Positions 46,819-58,810 of a stretch of 64,000 nucleotides of DNA are shown here, piece by piece (positions within the stretch are counted from its first letter, which is position 1; each line of letters opens with the position of its first letter). The stretch is taken from assembly GCA_963920765.1 (NCBI GenBank), contig OY987249.1, positions 13,144,817 to 13,208,816 on the forward strand, in the 5' to 3' direction. This stretch comes from Ulota crispa. Its lineage: Eukaryota; Streptophyta; Bryopsida; Orthotrichales; Orthotrichaceae. The notes beneath the pieces were generated by a model that saw only the letters and a program-made list of their open reading frames with translations, did not search any database and had not been told where the DNA came from. A program made the translations under genes and the position numbers.

Positions 46819-47722
46819 CCCTTTAAGGACCACTCCCATTTTCACAAAATCCACTAAAAAAATGGGATGTGAGCTTAGATGTGCAATTGACTCAAATATG
46901 GACCCATTTTTAGTAATCCAATTGTACAAATGGGAGGCACATCTTGTTTACTGTAAACCACCAAAATTTTAGCTAGATTTGCTATTGGAGGTGAAACATT
47001 ATAATGATTGAGTGAGCTGTAAGCGGAAAATCTATAGTGTTTCATGCTTGTGTGGTTTTGAATGTTACCGCTTCATGCAAGTTTTGATTGAAAAGAGCCT
47101 TACATTTCTAGAAAGTAGGGTTTTCCACCTTTACAATAAGATAGGTTTCACACAAAATAGACAAAAATAGCAATCAGAAGGTGTAGCTAAGTAGACAAAA
47201 AGGGTCAAAACCCACTTTCTCTGCTAACCTAAAATAGTTCTATAAGAAATTTGATAATTATTTTGGAAAATCCAACTGGTGAAAACGATCAAAAATAGGC
47301 CTTAAATGAAGGATGACTAATTTTAAAGCCAAAATGACAGCACTCTTTTAGTAGATCTTCAAATACTACAATTATACTACTATCGTATAGGAAAACAATA
47401 CAAGCATATTTCTTAAGCAATTTGAATTTTTTAAGAATTTTTCAATTGAAATTTGACATTCTTCTTGCATACTTGATGTATTGTGTTGTTGATTTGATTC
47501 ATCTTTGACAAAAACTAGATATGTATTTTGAATCAATGCCGTATAAACACCATTGTTTGTCAACTCACATACCCAATTGCATTGTTATTTTTTAGATGGA
47601 TGCAAAGTTCTTGTGATCACATGCGTTCTTGAAAACCTAATTCCAAATTATTGAGCAATTTCAACCTACAAGCCAAAAACCACTCCCAGCGCCCAAAATA
47701 TGATCGCGTGGTCCTTAAAGGG
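46819..47722. mobile_element. TTAA element copy g (CCCTTTAAGGACCAC ends)
   Basis: TTAA at 46815-46818 and 47723-47726; ends CCCTTTAAGGACCACTCCC and inverse CCCTTTAAGGACCACGCG. 904 bp. A close relative starts at 63331 and runs out of the window. Confidence 0.8.
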
Positions 47723-47898
47723 TTAAGTTAGGAATACCATAGACGGTTAGTCACCTCTACTTGGAGAAGTAGTATGTTCTGAAATCAACAATAGCTAGAT
47801 TTGAAAAATATTCTGAAATATTCTAAAAAGATGCTATTTTTTTGCATTTGACTGGTTGAAACTTGTTTCGGAACAAGGTTCTAGAGGTAGTTGTTTAA

Positions 47899-48618
47899 CC
47901 CCTAAAGGACCACTTGTCCTTACGGGGGACAAATGGGATTTCGGGCATGTATTTATGGCTAAACTCTTTTGTGTGATTTTTTGAAACTTTTATGGAAGAT
48001 GGGGAATTCAAAGAATCTACATGGGCATCTAATTTTGTCCTCATTCTGACATTTATTGAAGAAGTTAAAAATGAATTTATGAGAATTTTTGTTTGGTGGG
48101 CAACCCAACAACTTCTATAAAAATCGCATTTTTTAAAAATGAAAATTTGAGGTTAATTCTTTAGACTTATGTACATGTAGGAAATTTTGAATCATTCAAT
48201 TCCAATTGATGAGATGAATGTTATGAGAAGTTTTAGTTTGTGGGTAGGTGTGGAAACTCTCAAAACTATGCCTACACACAAATTAAAACTTCTCATAACT
48301 TTCATCTCATCAATTAGAATTGAATGATTCAAAGCTTCATACATATACATAAGTATAAAGAACTAACCTCAAATTTTCATTTTTAAAAAATGAAATTTGT
48401 AAAGGAGTTTTTGAGATGCCCGCCGAACAAAATTCTCATAAATTCATTTTTAACTTCTTCAATAAATGTCAGAATGAGTACAAAATTAGATGCCCTCACA
48501 GATCTTTGAATTCCCCATCTTTCATTGAAGTTTCAAAAAATTTCACAAAGTAGTTTAACTATAAGTACATGCCCAAAATCCCGTTTATCCCCCGTAGGGA
48601 CAAGTGGTCCTTTAGAGG
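47899..48618. mobile_element. TTAA element copy h, fully palindromic
   Basis: TTAA at 47895-47898 and 48619-48622. The whole 720 bp folds on itself: about 350-bp arms beginning CCCCTAAAGGACCACTTGTC align with the inverse of the right half at high identity. Non-coding. Confidence 0.85.
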
Positions 48619-48622
48619 TTAA

Positions 48623-50670
48623 GGTGCACCTTTGAAACAAGAATCAGTCCAAACCTTAAATCCACATCTATATTGCATTAAATATTCATTCTGGAGTAGT
48701 TTTTTTTTGCACTTTCCTTATTCTTATTTCTCCGCAGATTGAGCTTAATTTCTCAAGAAATCCCTCACATCTTACAGGCTAAACTGGCTTATTTTAACCA
48801 TTTATAGTATTTCTACTTTATTGTGAAGGATTGCAAAAAATTCTAAAAAAACAAAAAAAAAATTGGGATTGTTGAACTCTGTAAATAGATTCCAGGTTAG
48901 GTAGTTTTCCTTTTACCCAATTCAAAAATTTCTACGTAGTCATATTGTCGGCCAACCAAGTTATCACATGGCATTATTGATGCAAAATAATTTTGTTTTC
49001 GTTTGTGTTGAAACTTGCTATCTAACCTTACAGAATGGTTTTTGTCTCACCTACACTGAATATTGCGTTTAAGTTGCCCCCCTCTAATTTCTTGACAATT
49101 TACACTACATAAATACTTATTATTACTACAACAAATTTCAATTAATTATTGCAATAAACAAGTGTCAAAGGGCCTAGCAATAATAACAAAGTTGCCAAAC
49201 AACAAACTAGTGGCATTCAAGTTGTAAACCATGTGAATTCCTAGTATTTAAAAAGTTGCATGCATCTCCAAGTGACTTAGGAATGAGCCATGAAATAACT
49301 TTCTAGAGTAAGGCAACCAATTTGTCAAGTCAACCTAAAAGCAATATTTAGTGTTGTTTTCTTCTATTGGTTATGTGATTTGTATCACTAAAATTGCATG
49401 GTTGGTTTAATCTGATCCTAGAAATCAACATACGCTACACTTCCCTTCTGTCTTGTGAGTAAAGTTGTGGGGTTCTACATGTGATAAGATTGGATTTCTA
49501 TTGGCAGGCTGGTTTTGCAACTTGTTCGCTAGTTGGATTATAATCTATCTGTCATACGTGTACAATTGAATCTACCATTGTCATTTAATAGATGGTATCA
49601 TAAAAAATATATACAAAACCAAAAATTTGGAATTCTCTCCAAACCGGATGCTAAATGGAATGTTACCGATCTTCACAACATTCCTTTGATTCTAATTTTA
49701 TGCTACAAAATTCTAACCATGGAAACTTTTCAAAATATATGATCATTTTAATACCAACATCATATTCAAAGGGTCGTATCAGATAAATTTATATTGAAGA
49801 TAGAATTATATTTGCGAATGCTTGTAAAGAGAACTTTTATACATTCATATCATGTAGATGCTAGAAAAGTATTACGAGATGGAAAGGAGTATAAGATTTG
49901 GATGGCTGAAATTGGATACTTAAGTCTTAACGAAATGCAATAAGAGGAAGGAGTGGGGTTGCATATGTTTGTCGTGTGTTCTTGATTAATGCGAATGTCC
50001 TTAAGTTTGTTACAACTTCGTGTTTTGAGGGATTTTTTCAACCTCAGGGGATTTCAAAGCTCAAGAAATCACAAATTTTCTATGGCGTTTTTGCTAAAGA
50101 AAAAGATGCCTTTTAGCAACTCTTTCTAAGGTAATAAAAATGCATATTGCAATTCGTTTTGTGAAAAGCAAAATGTTTTGCCCACCTAGGGAGGTGTGCG
50201 AAAATGCAGTCATGGATCTCTCTTGCATGGGAAAATGAGGAAACTCAGAGCATTGCCACCGCTCTCCCACAACATTGAACGTGATTAAAGAATTGACGAG
50301 CGACCACGTTGGTAATTTCATGTACCGGCTCCGTCTTTCCAAGAACATCTCCACCACGCACTCACGTTACTTTGTCTCTTTTTCTCTCTAACGTCGAGAA
50401 AGAAAATGATTAGGAACAAGCCTTCAACATATTTGAGTGCTCTCGTGAGTTGTTCCATGAACACCAAAGACTTGGAGAGTAGCATGAACTAGAGCTTGTA
50501 GCGTTGCCCAAAAACTAAGGAAAGGCTTTGGCGTGGATGAGGTGGAGCTCAGAAGTTCTCCCTTTGCGCGACAGTCACGTTTGCGTCTCTTCTTGCATTT
50601 GCGGTGGTGATGCTCTCATTGAGAAATGCAAATAACCTCTCACTGAAAGGTTCGGAGGGAAAAATAAAGT
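48623..50670. other. Anonymous sequence
   Basis: No gene is recognised. A stretch at 50042-50100 (CAGGGGATTTCAAAGCTCAAG...) resembles 58745-58800, the flank of the first 59-kb MITE, hinting at another dispersed repeat. Confidence 0.35.
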
Positions 50671-50674
50671 TTAA

Positions 50675-51042
50675 GGTAACAACACCCATACATGAGTAGT
50701 CCCCAAAGTGGAGCTCAACTTTTGAGGTGTTCACCACTCATTGTGAACCCAAAGTGGAGCAGTGAATGTCCCTTGCATGAGAATTTTTGTCACATGTCAA
50801 TTGCTAAGTTGCTGTGAGATAACACATCAAAGCAGCTTCAAGGATAGTCTAGAGTTGCTAATAGAGACCTATGAGCTGCAACTTTGCCCTTTAATATAAA
50901 ATAATGTACAATACTTTTTTCCACAAAAATTACATTCCATGATAGCTTGTTAAAAGGCTAACCCTTCACAAAAAAATTCTGAATTTTCCGAGACTCTGAA
51001 GGACCCTAAACCCTTAAACGCTCACGTATGGGTGCGGTTACC
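50675..51042. mobile_element. TTAA-type MITE, GGTAACAACACCC ends
   Basis: The left end GGTAACAACACCCATACATG follows TTAA (50671-50674); the inverted right end GGTAACCGCACCCATACGTG is followed by TTAC. Related to the element at 647-939. Its right part also takes part in the larger inverted repeat described next. Confidence 0.6.
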
Positions 51043-52085
51043 TTACCTGCACAAAATACGAAGCCTTGTTCCAATTTCCTGTTGTTGGACCACGTGGATT
51101 TCTGGAAAGTCGACGAGCAAATCTGGTTCTAAAGCAAGAAAAAAAGTCAAAGTAAGTGTTCCCAAAGCTGTGAACCAGCTAGGGAAGTAGGGTCAGGCAA
51201 AAGCAAAAGGCAGGGCAAAAAGCACATGTGCTGCCCTGCAAACAAGCCATGAGGGGCCGTCACTGGCAACACAAGGCGACGCCTGTTGAACACAGCTTGC
51301 CTGCATTTTGGGTAAGGTAGGAGGCTCGAAAAGCGACCCTTTAAGGGCTGATCTGCTTTTTCATGGTCTTCTCCAGATCAGAAGATTTTTGAGTAATTTT
51401 CAGATAAAGAGAAATGGATGTTAAATGTAATCCAATAATTTATTTTTATATTTTGAGGCATTATTGAATTGTTGATGAATTTTCAAAGTTTTTTGTAGTA
51501 GGTACCTACTTAGGATTCTAGATTTCTCATAAATTGTCCTCCTGTAATGTATAAAAAGATTAGGTGAATCCAAGACTTGTGATTGGCTCTTGCAATAAAA
51601 AACAACTTTTCTTTTAAGACTAGAGAGGGTCCATTCAAAACCACCCCATATTCATGTTTGGGTTACCTATGTGACTCGTTAACTGACAGGGTCGCTTTTT
51701 CAAGCCTCCTACCTTATGGTTGGCAAGGCCCTTCCATGCTTCTCCGCGAGGGAACCACGTCTTCATGAGGGGAACCTTGTTGGATATGTCTCTTGTATAA
51801 GGTAGGTGCACCCATATCCAACCATTTAAAGATTTGAGGCACAAGGTCTCGGAAAATTTAGGAAAAAAAAAATCAATAGAGTTAGACTTTCAACAAGCTA
51901 TCGTGGAACCTAATTTTTGTGGAAAAAAATAATGTAGATTATTTTATATTAAAGGGCAAAGTTGCAGCTCATAAAGTGCCTATTAGCAACTCTAGACTAA
52001 CCTTGAAACTGCATGGATGTGTTCCTATAATGACACTTGATGGTCTCAATTCCAACCATCTCAAAGCACTTCAGCAACTGACAAG
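50790..52085. repeat. Large inverted repeat with nested MITE
   Basis: 50790-51047 matches the complement of about 51797-52085. For example, TCTAGAGTTGCTAATAG pairs with CTATTAGCAACTCTAGA, and AGCTGCAACTTTGCCCTTTA with its inverse near 51950-51970. The spacer holds the MITE at 51315-51714. No open frame of note. Confidence 0.75.
51315..51714. mobile_element. TA-flanked MITE, AGGTAGGAGGCTC ends
   Basis: Ends AGGTAGGAGGCTCGAAAAGC and inverse AGGTAGGAGGCTTGAAAAAG, flanked by TA (51313-51314, 51715-51716). 400 bp; same family as 1084-1393. Confidence 0.75.
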
Positions 52086-55000
52086 TGGCAAAATTTGCTT
52101 GTGCAAAGAGTGTTCATTGCTTAAGTATGGAATCTAAAATGTGTGGTAAAAGCATAAAAAATAGGATGTGGAATTGGGAACCAAGTGGGAATGGGTGCAT
52201 ATACTTTAGTGTATAACCAACTAAATTGCCGCAACATGAAATACTTGGTTTAAACTAGAGACATGGCGAAACACAAAAAATGACAACATATTTGATTTTT
52301 TGTCCTCGAGGAGCACTTCCACATTACCTAATTGTTGAAGAGTTATCAAGTTCACAAAACCAAGCCAAAGCAAGAGTGTTCATCTACTAAATAAGTTTGG
52401 AGGCACATAAGAGCGCTTAAATCCCCATCCTAGATAAACATGCAAATATAACCAGGTTCTAAAGTGTGCAAGTGAAATTTGTAGTTAATTGATTAATGTA
52501 ATGCGTTGTAGATTTTAAATCTTTGCCTTCCAAGCAACAGATCATCTATTTCTAATTCAAATCTAAAAGCTTGAGAGATGGTTGTTCTGATGGTGATGCC
52601 TTCATCATGTAGATATACGCTTATTACCTATATTTGTTTTAATTTCAATAAACAAAGAGCTGAGGCAAAAGAGGTGGTCGTGGTGAGAACAACAATTTCA
52701 TGACAACGCAACGAGCATTAATATTAAAGCACTGCACTATCTTGTCACATGTACAGCTCATGGGGATAGGTAGCGGGTTGGCTGGGCCGATTTCCTGCCT
52801 CACTAGTTTGCCAAGCTTTGGGTCGCTATCACCGCTTCACAAGTTCAATTATATTCAAATCCGGAGCGGCGAGCGGCAAAAAACGATTGCTTCTCTAGTC
52901 ATCCAAATCTACAATTTGACAATTAAAGATAAGTGTTCCTCGTTTTTTTGCTTGCAAAGGCACGTAACCACCTTATAGTAGTATTTATTTCAGATTTTTT
53001 TATTTCCACGTGTTTATTTAAATGTTTGAAAGGCCTATGTGTTTTGCTTTTTTATTAAATAAAATTATTAAACAATTGGAATAGATTAAAAATGTGAAAA
53101 AGAAGAAGTAAGGTATCTTTGGTGGGTAGAAGGTCTAGGAGCATGGATTGATGTATTCCATCATTTTACCATAAAAAGAAAAAAGTAAAAAAAAAGATTC
53201 TTTAATATATTAGAGTGAGTATGTGAGTGAGGATTTAGAAAGAAGAAAAAATTCACAACTTTGTGGTAACACAATTTTCTGTATATAATTTTTTGTTCAA
53301 TTGAAATTTTGAGGAATTGTTCTTTGTGCAATTAACTTTCTAAAATGAGTTTGCAAGTTTGATTTGGAGTTGGGATGTAAAAGATATGAGTGTTTGAATT
53401 CTGGAGTTCAAAAGCCAAACCATGAAGAAATGTTGAGATTTCAACAAACCATAGCTTAAAATCCGTTTATCATTTTGCAATAAGATTTGAAAAAAATGTT
53501 TATTATAATTGTAGTTTTTATAAAAAATTATGAAATTTGTGATTTGAAGCTTTGATAAGGAAGTTATGGAAGTGTGAAGTATTAGAGGTAGATGCCATTT
53601 TCTTGGAAGAAGGCCAAAATTTTGAAAAGCTACAACTATCGGAGAGTTCAAAGGTTTTCTTTTAAAATTTTAAGGGTGATAAATTGTAGTGATAGCTTTC
53701 CAAATTGTCATCACTCATTCTATTTAGAATTTTATTAGAAGAGTTATAATGTGTAGAAGTTGGGAGGTTGATTGCTCTCTAAATATTGGAGACCCAAAAC
53801 TTGATAGAATATAACTTACGAATAGAGTTTTACTTTTTAATGAAATATTTATGAGTTGCATTTGATTGTATTAGCTTATCAAATCAATTTTATACTTGTA
53901 TGTAAATATTGTAGAACAAAAATTATAGATGTTCAAAGAGGCAGCAATTAGTTTGCAAGGAAAGAAAGGAGCTTCTACTTTGAACCAACATAACTTGTGA
54001 GCAGTAGCTTAGAATGAGTTGAAATTTACACGGATGTTAAAGAGTTATAAAGGCTTTCTAAAATACTATTATATTTATTGTTTGGAGTTTTGAACATGAC
54101 ACTAGATTAAAGGTTGCAACCTTAGTTAGGCTTGTTGTTTAAAATTTTTTTCATTTTTATTTTTAAAACATGAAGACTTGAAGACATAAAGATTTCAAAA
54201 TGAATATTTTGGATTTGTTTTTTATGTATGATTAGGATGTGACTTTGACATTTTTAGCCGGAATTGGAGGCTCTTTGTCTTTTATTTCATTTTTGTTTAG
54301 TAAACATTATTGCGGGCAGTTTGGATTAAATCAAACTTAACTTCATCTATTGTTTTAGTGACAAAGTGAAATTGGTCACCAACATGGTCAAGATTTGCTC
54401 TGTTCTTGCGATTTGGAATTTTGGCTAGTAAATCGTGAATATGATTTTAAAATCTCATCATTTAGATAACAGCTTGTGTTTGTTGTCTCATTTTATCCGT
54501 CTTATATCTTGTGGACTCTTATTCCTATTTTGACTCTTATACGCCTAAAGTTAGCCACATGATAGCCAACAGAAGATCGATTGAAGATTGAAAACAAAAG
54601 ACCAACAACAAGATAACAATTCCAAGTTTACAACGTACGATTGCAGCTAAACACTCAGCGTGTTCCTAAAGCGCGTTCATTTCTACCCGGCATTGTACGC
54701 TAAATTAGGAGTAAATTGAGGGTTTAAGCTAAAGAGATTTAACAAAAAACATTAGATAATTGCACTAACTAAAAAACAAGAGAGAATTATGGTAAAAACA
54801 TCACCATGCCTCATTTATAGGAGATACATCAATATAATTGTGGTTGTACGCTACCTCTATCTTTGATAATTTTGGCTATAAATTTTCTAACGCCCCTACC
54901 AAATTATCTAAAAACTTTTAGTAATCTATATTTTCCTCTAATTGGTTATTTCATGCTTCTAGTTTTTGTCTGCAATACCATTTTTTTACATTAATTCTGT

Positions 55001-55214
55001 ACTCTAGATAAAAATGATTAATCAAAAAACCAATCTATGAAAAAAGACAAAAGAACCCAAATCCCCAAATTCCATATACCACGCCTGTAGGCTGCAAAAA
55101 GAAACTCAATTTATCTAACAATTTTTTGAAGCGTTTGTAATTTTGTGGATTTTCTTAGGACTTAATTCTATATGATGGTTGCTTGTTAAATACGGCTTTT
55201 AAAATAACCAAAAA
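52086..55214. other. Anonymous AT-rich sequence with small relics
   Basis: GAGCGGCGAGCGGC at 52863-52876 looks like a remnant of a foldback end. The stretch about 54643-54700 (GATTGCAGCTAAACACTC...AAAGCGCGTTCATTTCTACCC) is a diverged copy of 40131-40180, the putative copia LTR end. Otherwise nothing was recognised. Confidence 0.4.
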
Positions 55215-55550
55215 ATGTCTAAATTATCTACTATACCTCAAATTTCTAACTCTACTTCTAAAAATACTAGAACAAATTCCAAACTCCAAGAAGAAGATCA
55301 AAAAAGCCACATCAATCTTTCTAATTTAATCCACAAATTTAGAAGAAGGAAATTAAGAGAATACCAAAATTTTGAGAAGGATAATAAAAAAGAACCGGAA
55401 GAGAGAGGAACTATTAGGATGAAAGAAGGAAAAACCCACAAGAAAGGGCCTAAAACCAACAAAAAAAAAATTATCGAAAAGAGAATTAAAAGAGAAAAAT
55501 TGGAGATAGCTAGCTCCCTAGCTCAAGCCCTAGCCCATGGTCTTGGCTAA
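55215..55550 (+). CDS. Hypothetical basic, low-complexity ORF, 111 aa
   Basis: I do not recognise it. The predicted protein is Ser/Asn/Thr-rich at the start and then strongly basic (RRRKLREYQNFEKD, then KKKIIEKRIKREK), with possible coiled-coil character. A-rich DNA alone can produce such a frame. It ends about 230 bp before the SINE-like sequence. It may be a retroelement leader or chance; no start context supports it. Confidence 0.15.
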   Translation: MSKLSTIPQISNSTSKNTRTNSKLQEEDQKSHINLSNLIHKFRRRKLREYQNFEKDNKKEPEERGTIRMKEGKTHKKGPKTNKKKIIEKRIKREKLEIASSLAQALAHGLG

Positions 55551-55779
55551 AACTACAGATCCGAGTTAATACCCGACCTTAACACCTAGCCTTAATACTT
55601 GGATTGATACTTAGATCTTGAAAACCCAACTTTAGCATTGATCCGCGGGTTTGGCTGCCGCTGCTAGCTACCACTATTAATTGGGCCGCGCTGCTACTGT
55701 GCCGATTGATGCTGTTAGGGAGGAGGGAGCTAGCACTGTCAAATACTGTATAAATATCGTGGTCTTCTTTCTCTCCTCG

Positions 55780-55880
55780 TGGTCACTTGGCTAGGTGCTG
55801 GCCTTTGTAGTTGGACTGCTACGGTGGTGCTCTCGCCTACCAGTTGCAAGGTCAAGGGTTCAAGCCCTAGCTTTGCCCTC
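55780..55880 (+). mobile_element. tRNA-derived SINE head (A and B boxes)
   Basis: TGGCTAGGTGCTGG at 55788-55801 fits a Pol III A box, and GGTTCAAGCCC at 55857-55867 fits the B box (GGTTCRANYCC) at tRNA-like spacing. Between them GCTCTCGCCTACCAGTTGCAAGG resembles the anticodon-region remnant of plant SINEs. No folded cloverleaf or CCA-ready acceptor is evident, so a functional tRNA is unlikely. Tail and target duplication were not delimited; the element may run to about 56050. Confidence 0.6.
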
Positions 55881-57256
55881 TTGCTCCCGTTGACCATTTT
55901 GGTTGGTGGACCTGAAGTTACAACCCGCCCAATCAGTTACCAGAGGCTGCTTGTCACTCCAATTATTCCAGAATTTTTGGAGTTTCAACTCGAACACCTC
56001 CAAAGTGAATCCAAATTCCATTTTGGTCAATCTTTTGCAAATTTAGACTAAGAACTTAAAACTCACTTCACTCTTCTAAACTAAACCAACTCACTTCTTC
56101 TAACTTCTGCTTTTAGACCTTGAAGGACTTATCACAACTAACTCAAGAGTAATTGTAACAATACTTGACAATAGCTTTGTTGTATCAAAAAAGAACACAA
56201 AAATGAACCAATACACATGGCAGCTAGAACGATAGCTCCGCCATCAAGCAACATAACATGACAAAAACTAATAATATTGATACAACAAAAGCTCTAGAGT
56301 TCTATGGCCGGCAGCATCGCCAGGTCTTAGGTGAAGTGGATTTTAAGGTTAGTACAAATAGACAAGAATTGACAAATACTAACAATTACTGATAACTATT
56401 AACAATGACTGACAATGACTGACAAACACATGCGCCAAAGCAAAGAGCTTGGCTATATTTACTTAAAATATAGAGAAAACAAACTCTCTCATGTTGGAAG
56501 GATCCAACCGCTACTCTCAAACAAACGTGCCTGGCAAACCAACTATCAGTGTTCCAAAGACAAAAAGAAATACAAAAGAAAATCCTATTAACAAAAAGGT
56601 ACACCAACAAAGTGGGGTTTCCAACTAATACTAAAGTGCAATAGATTAGTTCTAAAAGGAAAATATGATGATTTATATAGGTTTCCCACTAGGCCTTCTC
56701 ATTTAAGGCTCTTACATCTTTAGTCTTCTCTAAAAGCTCTACACTCTATCCTAGGAGTGCTAATTTTGAAATTCTAGTCTAGTCATAGATACTTATTATT
56801 TTTGGACTAATTTAAATTGAAAAAGACCAATATACAAGCTGATTTGGGCTAACTTTTGGAACTGCAAATGCATGGGGCCATTGGCTCCAAAATGCCCAAA
56901 TTAGTTGGTTTTGATACGGTATTTCAGCTACTTCTATTTTAGATTGTATGTTTCTCAAAATTGCCAAATTTGGCCATAACAATGGAAAATCTGATGTGAA
57001 GGGTTTTACCTCTAATTAAAAACCAAATTGCGACATGTTGTTGAAAGGTGTCGTGGAAGTTGGAAAAATCTCCGCTCCTGCTTGATTTGATCATTGCTGC
57101 CCTCTGAAATTGCAGTCAACACTTATTGTTAAGCAAAAGTTGGCCGCCGAGAACGTTCCCACAATTGGAATTACTTGAAATTTGTTGGAAATGTTTAGAG
57201 CTTTATATTGTGTGACTTGGAATTTTGGGGGAATTTTCCCCCTACCCGCCTCTTTT
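55881..57256. other. Anonymous sequence
   Basis: Contains an irregular ~10-bp repeat (ACTGACAATG/ACTAACAAT) at about 56356-56430. No gene was recognised. Confidence 0.35.
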
Positions 57257-57502
57257 TTAGGATTTTAAAACCTTGAATTCAACGCTTTGACCGCCCGGAT
57301 TGAGGTCGTCTGCAGCTCGGATCAACTTGAGGGTTTTTCTAAAACATCCCATAGAGGTCTTTTTCCACATTATTATTTGGTCTTCAAAGTGAACGGTAGA
57401 ATCACATGAATCCGTTTGTTCGTCTAACATCACACTCAAGTTTGCGTAGAATCTTTGTTTTGAAGTAAAATTGGGCTCTGTTGCTTGCACTGTTGATGCC
57501 AT
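57257..57502 (-). CDS. Hypothetical protein, 81 aa, possible exon
   Basis: Starts MASTVQATEPNFTSKQRF and has a natural-looking, non-repetitive composition. I recognise no domain. An AAG/GTTTTA sequence near the 3' end could act as a splice donor, which would make it a first exon, but no matching acceptor or second exon was identified. It may be chance or a captured gene fragment. Confidence 0.25.
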   Translation of the reverse strand: MASTVQATEPNFTSKQRFYANLSVMLDEQTDSCDSTVHFEDQIIMWKKTSMGCFRKTLKLIRAADDLNPGGQSVEFKVLKS

Positions 57503-58284
57503 GACACCCTCAAGTGCTAGGATAACCTATATCTAGTAAAAAGAAAAGGAAATTTGTCCCTCACATCCTATACTGCTCAATCCGTACGCAATCTGGGATT
57601 TCAAGTCAAATCAACATCAATCAAAATGGGAAATCTAACTGAGATTTCTTCCCATCTGTCTGACCACAAATGCAATTTGGAACCCATTTGCCCAATCCAA
57701 ACGCGGTATGGGACTTTACATCAATCAAAATCCAATCAAGCGAAGGATCTAACCTAGATTCCCTCTGTTGATGGTCAAAATGGGCTAGATGGGAGTTTCC
57801 CTTCCAAATGCTCTAAAGTATCCTAACTAACCAAAAACTATGCAAAATAGTGCAAAATAGCCTAGGGTATAGTGTGTATTGCAAGCCAATTACATTATTT
57901 GTTTTTAACTATTATTTTGTGTATTTTCCCAAAAAATGACTTAAAATTTATCACATCATCCAAAATTTTATATTGAGAGACTCTAGTGTCAATCTAAGGG
58001 CTCACAGCATCATAATCATAAGCCCCAAAATTTCACTATCTTGTCTAATGACGTGATTATATTGGTTGGTGACATGCAAGTTGATGCACTTGACAAATCT
58101 TAAGTGTGAACATTGCAATGAACAAAATTGATATTTCAACCAATTACATTTGAGATAATTTTGTCTAGCCGTTAGTGTGAACCAAGCCTAAAACACAACA
58201 CGTACACGCATTAGCTAAAAAGCAATTCTATTAAGGAGAACAAAACTTAGGTTTCATATTGAATTTTTTATAGCCTTTTTTTGA
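57503..58284. other. Anonymous sequence
   Basis: A short motif (CAATCCGTACGCAATCTGGGATTTCAAGTCAA) is echoed imperfectly about 110 bp later (CAATCCAAACGCGGTATGGGACTTTACATCAA). Otherwise nothing was supported. Confidence 0.35.
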
Positions 58285-58527
58285 ATGAGAAGTAGACTAG
58301 TAGATCAATTTTGGGAGTGGGTTTTCAGCCAGGCATACAAATCAACAATCGACACTGGCTTGGCAAGCTGGGAATCCATTCACCAGTACAACAAGGACGA
58401 CAAAACTCTATTGGAGTTGGAGGGTGCATTCCAATCTCAATGGCTCACACAACTGCCCATTTTTTGTAGAATAGCAGAAGACAAGTTACTATGGAACTAT
58501 AATCCTCCTCATTTCTTAGTTCCGTAG
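58285..58527 (+). CDS. Hypothetical protein, 80 aa
   Basis: Reads MRSRLVDQFWEWVFSQAYKS and ends HFLVP, with several Trp residues and protein-like composition. I recognise no family. It may be a relic of a transposon or host exon. It sits 280 bp upstream of the first of two MITE copies. Low certainty that it is a gene. Confidence 0.25.
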   Translation: MRSRLVDQFWEWVFSQAYKSTIDTGLASWESIHQYNKDDKTLLELEGAFQSQWLTQLPIFCRIAEDKLLWNYNPPHFLVP

Positions 58528-58808
58528 CATCTCAATTTTTTTCCTGTAAAGGTTTTCGGGTTTTTTCCCCGCAGGGATCTTTTTTTCAAAAGCACATGCT
58601 TATAATCATTTTCAAGTAATATAACAAAACCACAGTCTCGGGCTGATCCCAATTTTTTCATCGTAAGGGGTTTTTATCAAGTTTTAGAAGTTACTGGTTT
58701 TAAGTGTCATGCACTAAGTTATGTGTATTCCATGACACCACATCAGGGAGTTTCAAAGCTCAAGGAAAATTTTATGTTTCTCAAGTCGTTTTCACTTAGA
58801 AAACCCAG
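58528..58808. other. Anonymous flank
   Basis: Includes the stretch TCAGGGAGTTTCAAAGCTCAAGG that resembles 50045-50067. Confidence 0.35.
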
Positions 58809-58810
58809 TA

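Noticed and set aside
55788..55867. Functional tRNA gene
   Set aside because: A and B boxes are present but the sequence does not provide a convincing acceptor stem or cloverleaf; SINE head is more likely.
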